From DAXETY01 sp051155755 (GTDB lineage: Bacteria; Desulfobacterota; Desulfobacteria; Desulfobacterales; SG8-13): DNA of 15,551 bases. The notes under the pieces were generated by a model. The model saw only the letters and a program-made list of their open reading frames with translations, ran no database searches and was not told the DNA's origin. Shown here one piece after another: positions 7,426 to 15,426 of this stretch. The stretch's first letter is position 1. Each line of letters begins with the position of its first letter. The stretch is taken from NCBI GenBank assembly GCA_051155755.1, contig DAXETY010000127.1:1-15551 (forward strand), written 5' to 3'. The position numbers and the translations under genes were made by a program.

Positions 7426-8226
7426 TTACACCGCCGGTTTTAGACTGCCTCGAATCTGACTCAGCTTTTCCTTGGACGTTGCCAGAAGGTGGTCTTCGAT
7501 TCGCTGGCCGTCCAGGTAGTCGTGAAGATTAAAATCGCCGCTCTCGATTTTACAAAATTCTCCCCCGGCCGATTCGATGATCACCCTGGCAGCTGCCAGG
7601 TCTTGAAACGATTCGTTGGCGATGATGGCCGCGTCCGCACGTCCCATGGCCACGTAGCAGATATGGGCCGAGGTGCATCCCAGGGACCGAATTTTTCCGG
7701 GAAATGTAGAAGTGTAATGGCGATGAAAGCGCGAAAACGTAAGAAGGAGGCTTTCATCATTGACCGATCCGAATTCCGAAATCCGGATCGGCTCGTTTCC
7801 CCAGTAAGCCTTTTCTCCCGCACGGGCATGGAATAGGTCCCCTGTGGCAGGCATATAGAAAACACCGAAAATCGGCCAGAAGTTTTCGATCAAGGCCAGA
7901 GAACAACCCCAGATCGGAATTCCGGCCTGGAAGTTGGCCACGCCGTCCAATGGATCAAAAATCCAGAGGTAGCGCTTTCCCTTGTGGGAATAATTCTGGT
8001 CTTCGAGATGATCGTTGAACTGCTGATGATCCGGAAATCGCTCCCGGAGCTGATGCTGAAAAAATTCCGACAGTCTCAATTCGGCTTCGGTCACCAACGC
8101 TTCATCGAAATGGATCTGGGGCTGTCCTTTGCCATAGTATTCCAACGCCTTCTCACCGACTTCATGAATCACATCCATCGCAAATCCGGTCAATTCTTCG
8201 ATCGCGTGGCTTTTCTCCGAGTCCAT
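7426..8226 (-). CDS. inositol monophosphatase family protein with altered active-site motifs
   Basis: This 266-residue protein has the length and fold pattern of Mg2+-dependent inositol-monophosphatase-like phosphatases (SuhB, CysQ, FBPase IV relatives), which hydrolyse small phosphomonoesters in the cytoplasm. The central metal motif is clear: WIFDPLDGVANF (residues 88-99), with both metal-binding Asp (91, 94), followed by GIPIWGCSLALIE. The C-terminal motif is changed to ESFQDLAAARVIIESAGGEF (205-224): Asp209 is kept but the usual Trp is Phe. The upstream GEE motif is not found; the region reads FNDHLEDQN (70-78). Substrate is therefore uncertain and suhB is not assigned. ATG 8226 follows a perfect AAGGAGG at 5-nt spacing. 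It lies 75 bp after map on the same strand, with an intrinsic terminator after it, so it probably ends a map transcript. Confidence 0.85.
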   Translation of the reverse strand: MDSEKSHAIEELTGFAMDVIHEVGEKALEYYGKGQPQIHFDEALVTEAELRLSEFFQHQLRERFPDHQQFNDHLEDQNYSHKGKRYLWIFDPLDGVANFQAGIPIWGCSLALIENFWPIFGVFYMPATGDLFHARAGEKAYWGNEPIRISEFGSVNDESLLLTFSRFHRHYTSTFPGKIRSLGCTSAHICYVAMGRADAAIIANESFQDLAAARVIIESAGGEFCKIESGDFNLHDYLDGQRIEDHLLATSKEKLSQIRGSLKPAV

Positions 8227-8248
8227 GGAACCTCCTTGGTTTCTAAGG

Positions 8249-8273
8249 AACAGGCAATGCCAAATTGTCTGTT
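8249..8273 (-). other. intercistronic hairpin between map and the phosphatase gene
   Basis: AACAGGCAAT (8249-8258) pairs with ATTGTCTGTT (8264-8273): 9 Watson-Crick pairs and one G-T position around a 5-nt loop. Neither strand has a T tract next to it, so it may tune or stabilise the map-phosphatase transcript rather than end it. It ends about 12 nt before the AAGGAGG of the downstream gene. Confidence 0.35.
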
Positions 8274-8301
8274 ACGGCATCATCCATACCGGGAATCACG
8301 T

Positions 8302-9183
8302 CTATGGTTCATAGGGAGTGAGACTTTCGAATCCATCTGCTGTCACCAGAATGGTTTGTTCGAACTGGGCCGACAACGAGCCGTCCCGGGTCACCGCCGT
8401 CCAATCATCGTCGAGAATTTTCAGGTGGCGCGCACCCAGGTTAATCATCGGTTCGATGGTGAAGACCATTCCCGGTACCAGCACCACGCCCTGGCCTTTG
8501 TTTCCGAAGTGAGGGATCTGGGGAGACTCGTGGAACTCAAATCCCACGCCATGGCCGACAAATTCCCGCACGACGGAGCACCCCCGGCTTTCGGCATACT
8601 GCTGGATGGCCCAACCGATATCACCGACGGTGTTTCCGGGACGCACCTGTTCGCAGCCGAGCCGAAGGCATTCCCGTGCGACGGAAGTAATCCGCACTGC
8701 GTCTTCTCCGGGCGTTCCGACGAAATAGGTTTTACTGGCATCGGCGTAGTAGCCGTCCAGGATTGTAGTCACATCCACATTGACAATATCGCCGTCAGCC
8801 AGTTTGCGGTCACCGGGAATGCCGTGGCAGATCACCTCGTTGACCGATACGCAGACACTTCTGGGGAATCCCCGGTAGTTCAATGGTGCCGGAACGCCGC
8901 CGTTTTCGACGGTGTAGGTGTGCACCAACGTGTCAATCTCCCGAGTCGGCAACCCAGGCTCGATGATGGCTTCGACCCGATCCAGGGTCTTCAGCACCAG
9001 TGATCCCGCTTTTCGAATGCCTTCAACATCTTCCGCTTCTTTCAAACGGATGTTGTATTTTTTGCGGTATACCTTTGCCAGTTCCGGTCGTTGGTGCGAG
9101 ATTTCCTTGTCGATACAACACTTCTTGTATTTACGACCACTCCCGCACGGACAGGGATCGTTTCTGCCGAATTTAAACTTCAT
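8302..9183 (-). CDS. map: type I methionine aminopeptidase with N-terminal SEC-C zinc motif
   Basis: MetAP removes the initiator methionine from nascent cytoplasmic proteins. Numbering from ATG 9183 (293 residues), a SEC-C motif lies at 7-23, RNDPCPCGSGRKYKKCC, with zinc ligands Cys11, Cys13, Cys22 and Cys23; such motifs bind zinc and in some MetAPs aid ribosome docking. The catalytic pita-bread domain keeps all expected residues: His120 in NEVICHGIPG, Asp137 in NVDVT, Asp148 in YADASKT, His211 in GHGVGFEFHE, Glu244 in FTIEP, Glu275 in SAQFEQT. ATG 9186 directly precedes 9183, but the ribosome site AAGG is only 1 nt from it versus 4 nt from 9183, so 9183 is preferred. It lies 156 bp after prmA and 75 bp before the phosphatase gene, all leftward. 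Confidence 0.95.
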   Translation of the reverse strand: MKFKFGRNDPCPCGSGRKYKKCCIDKEISHQRPELAKVYRKKYNIRLKEAEDVEGIRKAGSLVLKTLDRVEAIIEPGLPTREIDTLVHTYTVENGGVPAPLNYRGFPRSVCVSVNEVICHGIPGDRKLADGDIVNVDVTTILDGYYADASKTYFVGTPGEDAVRITSVARECLRLGCEQVRPGNTVGDIGWAIQQYAESRGCSVVREFVGHGVGFEFHESPQIPHFGNKGQGVVLVPGMVFTIEPMINLGARHLKILDDDWTAVTRDGSLSAQFEQTILVTADGFESLTPYEP

Positions 9184-9325
9184 CATACCTTCAAACTTGC
9201 GGTTGGGGTGTTACCCAGGGCCCGGATATAGAACCTGCATATACATCCAAGCGGTCTTCATTCAGAGGCGCTGAAACTCATGCCGACACTGATGTGTATA
9301 TGCCGCAGCGCTGTGAAATTCAATG

Positions 9326-9365
9326 AAAAAAACCGGCTTTCAACGAACCTTCGCGCCGCGGTTTT
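9326..9365 (-). terminator. probable terminator overlapping the prmA 3' end
   Basis: On the minus strand AAAACCG (9365-9359) pairs with CGGTTTT (9335-9329), flush with a run of seven T (A9326-A9332 on plus). Alternative GC pairs (GCCG 9355-9358 with CGGC 9334-9337) strengthen it. The left arm lies in the last codons of prmA and the stop (9342-9340) is in the loop. The long loop lowers confidence. Confidence 0.5.
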
Positions 9366-10299
9366 CCCATCGGCAAACAAGGGCCACCCATTCTTCCCGT
9401 CGGCAATCCTGCAAAATGGTGAATCCGGCGGATTTCAGATGACTTGCGACCCGCCGTCCATTGGCGGTGTTGATCCCCGAAGCGATAAAGACGCCACCCG
9501 GCGACAGCACTCGCGGAAGATCCGCAGCCAACTCCAGGATCACCTCACTGAGGATGTTGGCTGCGACCAGTTCATAAGGACCCAGCAGCGCCTGGAGCAA
9601 ATGGCCTTGGACCAGGCGATATCGGCTCGAGTCGACGCCGTTACGCTGCAAATTTTGCGCTGCGATTGCCACTGCGGCAGCATCCCGGTCCACCGCCCAA
9701 ACCTCTGCGGCGCCCAGTCCGGCCGCTGCAATGGCAAGAATTCCAGAACCGGTCCCAACATCCAAAAACCGGGTGCCCGCAACCATATATTGCTGAATCA
9801 ACTCGATGCACAACCGGGTGGTCGGATGGTCTCCCGTTCCGAAAGCCATCCCCGGATCGATGTCAATGACCAGATCCCCGGCTGCGGCGTTGACTTCCTC
9901 CCAGGATGGTTTCACAAGAACCTTTTCACAAATTCGAATCGGCTTGAAAAAACGCTTCCAGGATTCGGCCCAATCTTCCTCGTCAACCTCCCGCAAAACC
10001 ATCTGAAGGGGACCGCCCAGCGCGACTTTTAGCCCTTCGAATTTTTGCCGAAGTCTCGAAAGTTGATTTTCGAGCTCCGGGTTTTGCAGCAGATAGGCCG
10101 ACACCGCCGGTTTTGAGACCGGCCGGACATCACCACCCCAGCCTTCCTCGGGCTGATCTTGCGGATCGTCAATGACAACCCCGCCCAGATCAAATCCGTG
10201 AAACACATCGGCAAGCTGCTGAAGCACCGACTCCGCATCGGAAGGATTCCAGCCCAGCTCAACCCGAACTTCGATCCATTTTCGGAATAGTTTTTGCAT
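9340..10299 (-). CDS. prmA: ribosomal protein L11 methyltransferase
   Basis: PrmA trimethylates ribosomal protein L11 using S-adenosylmethionine in the cytoplasm. The 319-residue product has the family order: a small N-terminal substrate-recognition domain (KWIEVRVE at 7-14), then a class I methyltransferase domain with the PrmA signature MAFGTGDHPTT (151-161), SAM motif I FLDVGTGSGILAIAAAGLGA (178-197), VWAVDRD (200-206), and ANIL (247-250) in place of the usual catalytic NPPY-type motif, as in other PrmA proteins. ATG 10299 is chosen because it matches the family's usual start. The frame is open to a TTG at 10395, but the extra residues (HRDRHPVRSAAAAG) look non-coding. The ribosome site is weak (AAAG, 7 nt away). 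Length is about 20-30 residues above E. coli PrmA. Confidence 0.93.
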   Translation of the reverse strand: MQKLFRKWIEVRVELGWNPSDAESVLQQLADVFHGFDLGGVVIDDPQDQPEEGWGGDVRPVSKPAVSAYLLQNPELENQLSRLRQKFEGLKVALGGPLQMVLREVDEEDWAESWKRFFKPIRICEKVLVKPSWEEVNAAAGDLVIDIDPGMAFGTGDHPTTRLCIELIQQYMVAGTRFLDVGTGSGILAIAAAGLGAAEVWAVDRDAAAVAIAAQNLQRNGVDSSRYRLVQGHLLQALLGPYELVAANILSEVILELAADLPRVLSPGGVFIASGINTANGRRVASHLKSAGFTILQDCRREEWVALVCRWENRGAKVR

Positions 10300-10610
10300 G
10301 TTATCTTTGCCAGCGAGTGACCCGAACCTGCCTGCGGCAGCGGCCGACCGCACGGGATGCCGGTCTCTGTGGACCTTTATCGAAACACCATCCAATCAGC
10401 GTCAATCCGTTGACGGTCTGGTGTCGTTGATTCGGCTAACATAGGCTCTTTGGGCGGCGTCGTCAAACCGTCTCTCGTAACCGAAAAACACACGGCGAGG
10501 GCTTCTGCACCGGAATTTTTGATCAACGACCGGTGAAGATAGACACTTGTCCACAGCACAACTCCGATGCACTCGAGTACTTTGAAGTTCAACATTTACG
10601 ACCAAACCGC
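10300..10610. other. 311-bp divergent intergenic region between prmA and the sensor kinase
   Basis: No gene is supported. It holds a 5-bp hairpin CTGCC-TGC-GGCAG (10328-10340) in the prmA leader and several TTGA-type boxes (e.g. 10409 and 10519 areas) without convincing -10 partners. If the kinase instead starts at GTG 10533, the last 78 bp would be coding. Confidence 0.45.
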
Positions 10611-13535
10611 ATGAAATCAGAGACGTCGATATACAACAGTCGGATCACACGGACCTACCTGCACTACATGGAACAAGAATACCCCGGCGTCGACCTCGAT
10701 GCATTGCTTTCCTATGCGAATATGAATCGTTTCGAGGTGGAGGACCCCGCCCACTGGTTTTCCCAGCAGCAGGTCGACCGGTTTCATGAACGCCTGGTGG
10801 ACCTCACCGGAAACACCGGCATCTCCCGCGAAGTCGGTCGATTCGCGGCATTTTCGGCGGCGATGCGTGCCAATAAGCAGTTTTCCCTGGGCTTTGTCAG
10901 TCCCATGCTGGCCTACCTGGCTCTCGGCAAAATTACGGCAAGGTTCAGTCGCGCCACCGTAACCCGGACCCGCAAACTGGGAACCAACCGCATCCAAGCC
11001 GAGTACCGTCCGATTCCGGGCATCTCGGAAAAACCGTATCAATGCCAGAACCGCATCGGGACGCTGGAGGCGCTGGCAAAAACATTTACCGGACAGTTCG
11101 CCCACGTAGAGCACCCGCATTGCTGCCACCGCGGCGACCCCAGCTGCCGGTATCTGGTTTCATGGGAAAATGCCCCTTCCCTGCGCTGGAAGCAGATGCG
11201 CAACTACGCCGCCGTGCTGACCCTTGCTGCAGGTGGGCTGCTGTCGTTCTTTGCAGCCCCGGCGACAACGCTGCCGATTTTCCTGCTCATGATGCTGGGA
11301 GTCGGACTCATGAGTTATCGGGCGGTTTACCTGGAAAACCAGGAGCTTATCCGATCCCTGCAGGCGCAAAAAGAGGTCGCCGAGGAACATTTTCTGGGCC
11401 TGAGGGACCGTTACAGCAATGCCCGCCTCTTTCAGGAAATCGGCCGTGCCACCTCAACGCTCGTGCACCCCGAGGCGTTGAGCGCAGCGTTGATCAACGC
11501 GCTGTCCAGGTGGTTGGACTTCGATCGAAGCGTCATCATGCTGGCCGACGAGGAAAACACGCATCTGGTGTTTGTGCGCGGACACGGTTACGAGCCGGAG
11601 CAGCAACGCTTGCTGGAAAACACCCGCTTTCGACTGCGCAAAGATTCTCAAGGATTCTTCGTGCGGGCCTTTCTCGACCAGAAACCCTTTCTGCTGGAAG
11701 ACGTCCTGGCCCGGGAAGAATATCTTTCACCGCATAGCCGTGAGATCGCCGAGAAGCTCGATGTGCGCTGCATTCTTTGCGTACCCATCGTTTACGAACA
11801 GGAATCGCTGGGGATCATTGCCGTCGACAACGGCATCTCCAAACGCCCCCTTACCCAGAGTGACATGAACCTGCTCAGCGGGATCGCCGCCCAGGCCGCC
11901 AACGGACTGGTCAATGCCCGCTCTTACAAACGGCTGCAGCTGAGCGAGGAAAAATATCGCACAATTCTGGAAAGCATCGAGGACGGTTATTTTGAGGTGG
12001 ATCGTGCCGGTAATTTTACCTTTTTCAATGAATCCGCCTGTCGAATGCTGGGTTACCCCCGCGATGAATTGGCCGGTATCAACTATCGCAGCCTGGTCGA
12101 TCCGAAAACCGCCGACCGGGTCTATCAGACCTTCCATCAGGTTTTCGAAACCGGCCTTCCTTCCCGGACGCCGGACTGGCAGGTCATACGCAAGGACGGT
12201 GCACCTCGTTTCGTGCAGACGGTCATCTCGCCGGTGCGCGATGCCAACGGACGGATTACGGGATTTCGCGGACTGGCCCGGGATGTCACCGACCGTATTG
12301 CAGCCGAAGCGGAACGCAAACTCCTGGAGACCCGGCTGCAGAAGGCCGAGAAAATGGAGGCCATTGGAATGCTGGCCGGCGGTGTGGCCCACGACCTGAA
12401 CAATGTTCTTTCCGGTCTGGTCAGTTTCCCCGAACTGATTCTCATGGACCTGGCCCCGGAAAGCCCACTGCACCGGCCGATCCGGGCCATTCAAAAATCC
12501 GGTGAGCGGGCTGCAGCGATTGTTCAAGACCTCTTGACCCTGGCGCGCCGGGGAGTCGCCGTTTCCAAAGTGGTCAACCTGAACCGGATCGTCTCCGAAT
12601 ATCTCAACAGCCCCGAGCATCGAAAAATCACGGATTCGTTCGAGAACATCGACCTGCAGGTCGATTTGGATCCCGAGCTTCTCAATATGAAAGGCTCCCC
12701 CGTGCACCTTGCCAAGTCGCTGATGAATATGATCTACAACGCTGTCGAAGCCATGCCCGGCGGGGGGCGAATTCGGATTACCACGGAAAATCGCTGTCTG
12801 GAACATCCCATGAAAGGCTACGAGCGAATCAAGGCCGGTGAATACGTCATCCTGTGTGTTTCCGATTCGGGGATCGGAATTTCCGAAGCGGACATCGAAC
12901 GGATTTTCGAACCCTTCTACACCAAAAAAGTGATGGGTCGCAGTGGTTCGGGGCTGGGCATGGCAGTGGTCTGGGGAACCGTCAAAGACCATCAGGGCTA
13001 CATCGACGTCGTCAGCCGACCCGAAGAAGGTACGCGTTTCACGTTGTATTTTCCCGGAACCCGCCAACCGATCGAGGCAGAGGCGGAAATCTCGTCCGCC
13101 CAGCTGACCGGCCGGGGCGAATCGATCCTGGTGGTCGACGACATCGCCGAGCAGCGTGAAATCGCCGCCGGCATGCTCCAAAAACTCGGATACGTTGTCC
13201 GCTGTGTCTCCAGTGGCGAAGCCGCTGTCGAACACCTCAAAAATCACCCCGCCGATTTGCTGTTGCTGGACATGATCATGGAACCGGGCATCGACGGCCT
13301 GGAAACCTATCGCCGCATTATCGAGATTCGCCCCGGTCAGCGCACGGTAATTGCCAGCGGCTATTCGGAAACCACCCGCGTCAAGGAAGCCCAGCGACTG
13401 GGAGCCGGTGTCTACGTGAAAAAGCCTTACACCCTTGCGGCTCTGGGAACTGCCGTACGAAAGGAGCTGCATTCCCGTCTGGAAAAAGTTGCCGCCACCG
13501 ACCGCCCCTTGCACGCATCGCCCCAAAGCCGGTGA
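10611..13535 (+). CDS. membrane hybrid sensor histidine kinase (V4R-like - 2 TM - GAF - PAS - HisKA - HATPase - REC)
   Basis: This 974-residue hybrid two-component kinase (numbered from ATG 10611) has, in order: an N-terminal sensory region 1-190 ending HPHCCHRGDPSCRYLV (Cys171, Cys172, Cys179), whose C..GDP.C.Y.V pattern resembles V4R/H-NOX-type small-molecule-binding domains; two hydrophobic segments about 199-242; a coiled linker; GAF about 280-435; PAS about 447-562; HisKA with phosphoacceptor His594 in GGVAHDLNNVLSGL; HATPase_c with N box Asn710, G1 DSGIGIS (752) and G2 GLGMA (781); and a REC domain with Asp843/Asp844, phosphoacceptor Asp887 and Lys938. All catalytic residues are present. 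ATG 10611 has no Shine-Dalgarno; an in-frame GTG at 10533 would add 26 residues. No partner response regulator or Hpt gene is nearby, so it looks orphan. The signal sensed is unknown. Confidence 0.93.
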   Translation: MKSETSIYNSRITRTYLHYMEQEYPGVDLDALLSYANMNRFEVEDPAHWFSQQQVDRFHERLVDLTGNTGISREVGRFAAFSAAMRANKQFSLGFVSPMLAYLALGKITARFSRATVTRTRKLGTNRIQAEYRPIPGISEKPYQCQNRIGTLEALAKTFTGQFAHVEHPHCCHRGDPSCRYLVSWENAPSLRWKQMRNYAAVLTLAAGGLLSFFAAPATTLPIFLLMMLGVGLMSYRAVYLENQELIRSLQAQKEVAEEHFLGLRDRYSNARLFQEIGRATSTLVHPEALSAALINALSRWLDFDRSVIMLADEENTHLVFVRGHGYEPEQQRLLENTRFRLRKDSQGFFVRAFLDQKPFLLEDVLAREEYLSPHSREIAEKLDVRCILCVPIVYEQESLGIIAVDNGISKRPLTQSDMNLLSGIAAQAANGLVNARSYKRLQLSEEKYRTILESIEDGYFEVDRAGNFTFFNESACRMLGYPRDELAGINYRSLVDPKTADRVYQTFHQVFETGLPSRTPDWQVIRKDGAPRFVQTVISPVRDANGRITGFRGLARDVTDRIAAEAERKLLETRLQKAEKMEAIGMLAGGVAHDLNNVLSGLVSFPELILMDLAPESPLHRPIRAIQKSGERAAAIVQDLLTLARRGVAVSKVVNLNRIVSEYLNSPEHRKITDSFENIDLQVDLDPELLNMKGSPVHLAKSLMNMIYNAVEAMPGGGRIRITTENRCLEHPMKGYERIKAGEYVILCVSDSGIGISEADIERIFEPFYTKKVMGRSGSGLGMAVVWGTVKDHQGYIDVVSRPEEGTRFTLYFPGTRQPIEAEAEISSAQLTGRGESILVVDDIAEQREIAAGMLQKLGYVVRCVSSGEAAVEHLKNHPADLLLLDMIMEPGIDGLETYRRIIEIRPGQRTVIASGYSETTRVKEAQRLGAGVYVKKPYTLAALGTAVRKELHSRLEKVAATDRPLHASPQSR

Positions 13536-13550
13536 GCGGATCGAAAATAT

Positions 13551-14867
13551 TCAATCCGGACGTTTTCGCGGGGGATTGAAATAACCGTGCCGGAGAAGCG
13601 GGAAGCGTCGACGCAGCCGATCCAGAAGTCGATCCATACCCATCGGGCGGCTGGAGTCCGCCGCCTGGGACATTCGCCGCCAGTAGCGCAGGGGATCGAA
13701 ATTCAAATTGCGCCACTGAATCATCTGAATCGGATAACGGTTTAAAAAGCCTTCCAGCGCCTCCGATTCCTCCTGGGTGTCGGTGAAGCCGGGAATCTGA
13801 AGATAATTCAAGGATACGAATACATCCCGGGACAGGGCCAGCTCGATGGACTGCATGACCTGCGCAAAACCGTATCCAAGGGGCCGCATATAGGCGCGGT
13901 AGCAGGATTCGCGCAGGCTGTTGATGCTGACACGCATGCTGTCCAGGCCCGCGGCCAAAACAGGCGCCAGCAGGTCGGGGCGGCTGCCGTTGGTGTTGAG
14001 GTTGATGGTGCCGCGCCCGGTTTGTCGGCGGATCCGTTCAATGGCCGGAGCAATCACGGCGGCGGCCATCAGCGGCTCTCCCTCACAGCCCTGTCCGAAA
14101 CTGACCACCGGTTGCTGCCGTTTGACCCGCTCGATGTGTGCAACCGCCACCTCGGCGATCTCTTGGGGCGTGGGTGTAAAATCGATCCGGTTCTGGCTGT
14201 GGGGAATCTCTCCTGCCGGCTGCAGGGATAGACATCCCAGGCAACGGGCGTTGCAGCGGGATGCGGTCGGCAGGGGGGCCTCGTAGCGGCCGAGAAAAAA
14301 ATTCTTTGCGGCCGGACATCCATAATCCAGTGCGCATCTTTCCAGATGGGCCCGCAAACGGTTTTGCGGCATGCGCGCCTGCAGGTCGCCAATGCCCCGC
14401 CGCACTTTTTCCGGGGTCATTCGGCGCAGATCCTGTCGCGGTTCCGGATCGATCTGAAAGGCTGCCGTGCGAAAACCATCGGGATGCCACCCCACTGCGC
14501 CATAGGAAAACAGGGGCAGCCAGCCGGCGCTGACCCCTTCTTCGTATGCACAGATGCCGGACAACACGTATCCGGGTGAGTTGAACGCGGCGACGGGGAA
14601 CAGGGGATCTCCGGGTGAAAACGGGTTTTCCGTCACCACCCGGCAGCGACCGCTTTGGATATGGAACAGCACCGGGCTGCGGTCCGGCAATCGCATCAGT
14701 TCACTGCCGTGGGGCAAACTGCAGGTGTCGCAATCCCGCAGGGGGCGGAGTACCTCCGCGGCCATTGCAACCGCCGCATATCCGGGCAGATCAAAAATGC
14801 GGCCCCTGTGATCGGAAACCACGGCGGTCAACCAGCGCCCCCCGCTATGGGGTCCTTTCTGGTTCAA
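13551..14867 (-). CDS. radical SAM protein of unknown function
   Basis: This 438-residue protein is a radical SAM enzyme: the [4Fe-4S] cluster motif is at 205-212, CNARCLGC (Cys205, Cys209, Cys212), followed by FGQGCEGEPL (258-266), which takes the glycine-rich SAM-binding position, and INLNTNGS (288-295). About 200 residues precede the cluster, unusual for small radical SAM enzymes, with extra cysteines at 46/49 (CDTC) and 178/184 (CALDYGC) that might hold another metal site. No RiPP precursor, SPASM-like C-terminal cysteine cluster or known pathway partner is seen. The start is TTG 14867, 9 nt after AAGGA; the first in-frame ATG is residue 35, inside sequence that looks conserved (SDHRGRIFDLPGYAAVAMAA). 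It lies 49 bp downstream of moaB on the same strand and is probably co-transcribed. It ends 15 bp from the converging kinase. Confidence 0.88.
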   Translation of the reverse strand: MNQKGPHSGGRWLTAVVSDHRGRIFDLPGYAAVAMAAEVLRPLRDCDTCSLPHGSELMRLPDRSPVLFHIQSGRCRVVTENPFSPGDPLFPVAAFNSPGYVLSGICAYEEGVSAGWLPLFSYGAVGWHPDGFRTAAFQIDPEPRQDLRRMTPEKVRRGIGDLQARMPQNRLRAHLERCALDYGCPAAKNFFLGRYEAPLPTASRCNARCLGCLSLQPAGEIPHSQNRIDFTPTPQEIAEVAVAHIERVKRQQPVVSFGQGCEGEPLMAAAVIAPAIERIRRQTGRGTINLNTNGSRPDLLAPVLAAGLDSMRVSINSLRESCYRAYMRPLGYGFAQVMQSIELALSRDVFVSLNYLQIPGFTDTQEESEALEGFLNRYPIQMIQWRNLNFDPLRYWRRMSQAADSSRPMGMDRLLDRLRRRFPLLRHGYFNPPRKRPD

Positions 14868-14910
14868 ATTCTTCCATCCTTCTCACAGGGGGGTTGCGAA
14901 CATCGGTATC

Positions 14911-14925
14911 CGGCGCTCAGCGCCG
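14911..14925 (-). other. 6-bp hairpin with the moaB stop codon in its loop
   Basis: CGGCGC (14911-14916) and GCGCCG (14920-14925) flank TCA, the complement of the moaB TGA stop. No T tract follows on the minus strand, so it should not terminate; it might affect coupling to the radical SAM gene 49 bp on. It may be chance in GC-rich coding sequence. Confidence 0.25.
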
Positions 14926-15426
14926 TTGACTGAGGTGATGGACCAGATGACCGAGTTCCGGAAAGATCAAGGCCTCACAGGCCAGGCGGCAGGCCTTCAA
15001 GCTGCCGGGCATGCAAAACACGGCCGTGTTGCCGATGACTCCGGCAGCGGCACGGGAAAGCAAGGCGGCCGAGCCGATCTGCTGGCGGCTCATCTGAACA
15101 AACAATGTGGCAAAACCGGTCAATTCTTTACGGAAAAGAGGCCGCACCGCCTCAATGGTGACGTCGTCGACGCTGATACCGGTGCCGCCGTTGATCAAAA
15201 GGACTCCGATATCGGTTTCTTCCAGGATCGATTCAAGGGCCGCCGTAATGGCGTCGATATCATCGGAAACCAGGCGGTGCGCCACGACCCGGTGCCCGCG
15301 CGCCTGCAGAGCACGGTGCATCCAGTTCCCGCTTTCGTCCTCGGCGAGACTGCGGGTGGTTGAAACGGTCAAAATGCCGACCGCTACCGAATCCGGTGCC
15401 GATTTCTTGTGCGCCTGGGTTCCCAT
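14917..15426 (-). CDS. moaB: MoaB/MogA-family molybdenum cofactor biosynthesis protein
   Basis: The MoCF_biosynth fold binds molybdopterin and, in MogA/MoaB proteins, adenylylates it before molybdate insertion; it acts in the cytoplasm. From ATG 15426 the product has 169 residues, the family norm: MGTQAHKKSAPDSVAVGILT, STTRSLAEDESG (22-33), SDDIDAI (54-60), the pterin-binding loop LINGGTGISVDDVTIEA (77-93), and a C-terminal GNTAVFCMPGSLKACRLACE (132-151). Family members typically begin at M-x-T-x-x-H-K, so 15426 is preferred. No Shine-Dalgarno is visible there, and the frame stays open to ATG 15522 and ATG 15546 at the window edge, which would add 32 or 40 residues (MEGKIKSIPGLGSAKND...) not typical of MoaB. 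The true start may lie there. The radical SAM gene follows 49 bp downstream. Confidence 0.88.
   Translation of the reverse strand: MGTQAHKKSAPDSVAVGILTVSTTRSLAEDESGNWMHRALQARGHRVVAHRLVSDDIDAITAALESILEETDIGVLLINGGTGISVDDVTIEAVRPLFRKELTGFATLFVQMSRQQIGSAALLSRAAAGVIGNTAVFCMPGSLKACRLACEALIFPELGHLVHHLSQRR

Noticed and set aside
7984..9003. Long plus-strand open frame opposite the phosphatase and map genes
   Set aside because: Antisense to two clear enzymes; composition is that of a shadow frame.
10328..10350. GC-rich CTGCGGCAGCGGCCG-like block resembling part of the terminator at 7400-7420 (REP-like repeat?)
   Set aside because: Only two imperfect, short copies, one explained by the terminator stem; not enough to call a repeat family.
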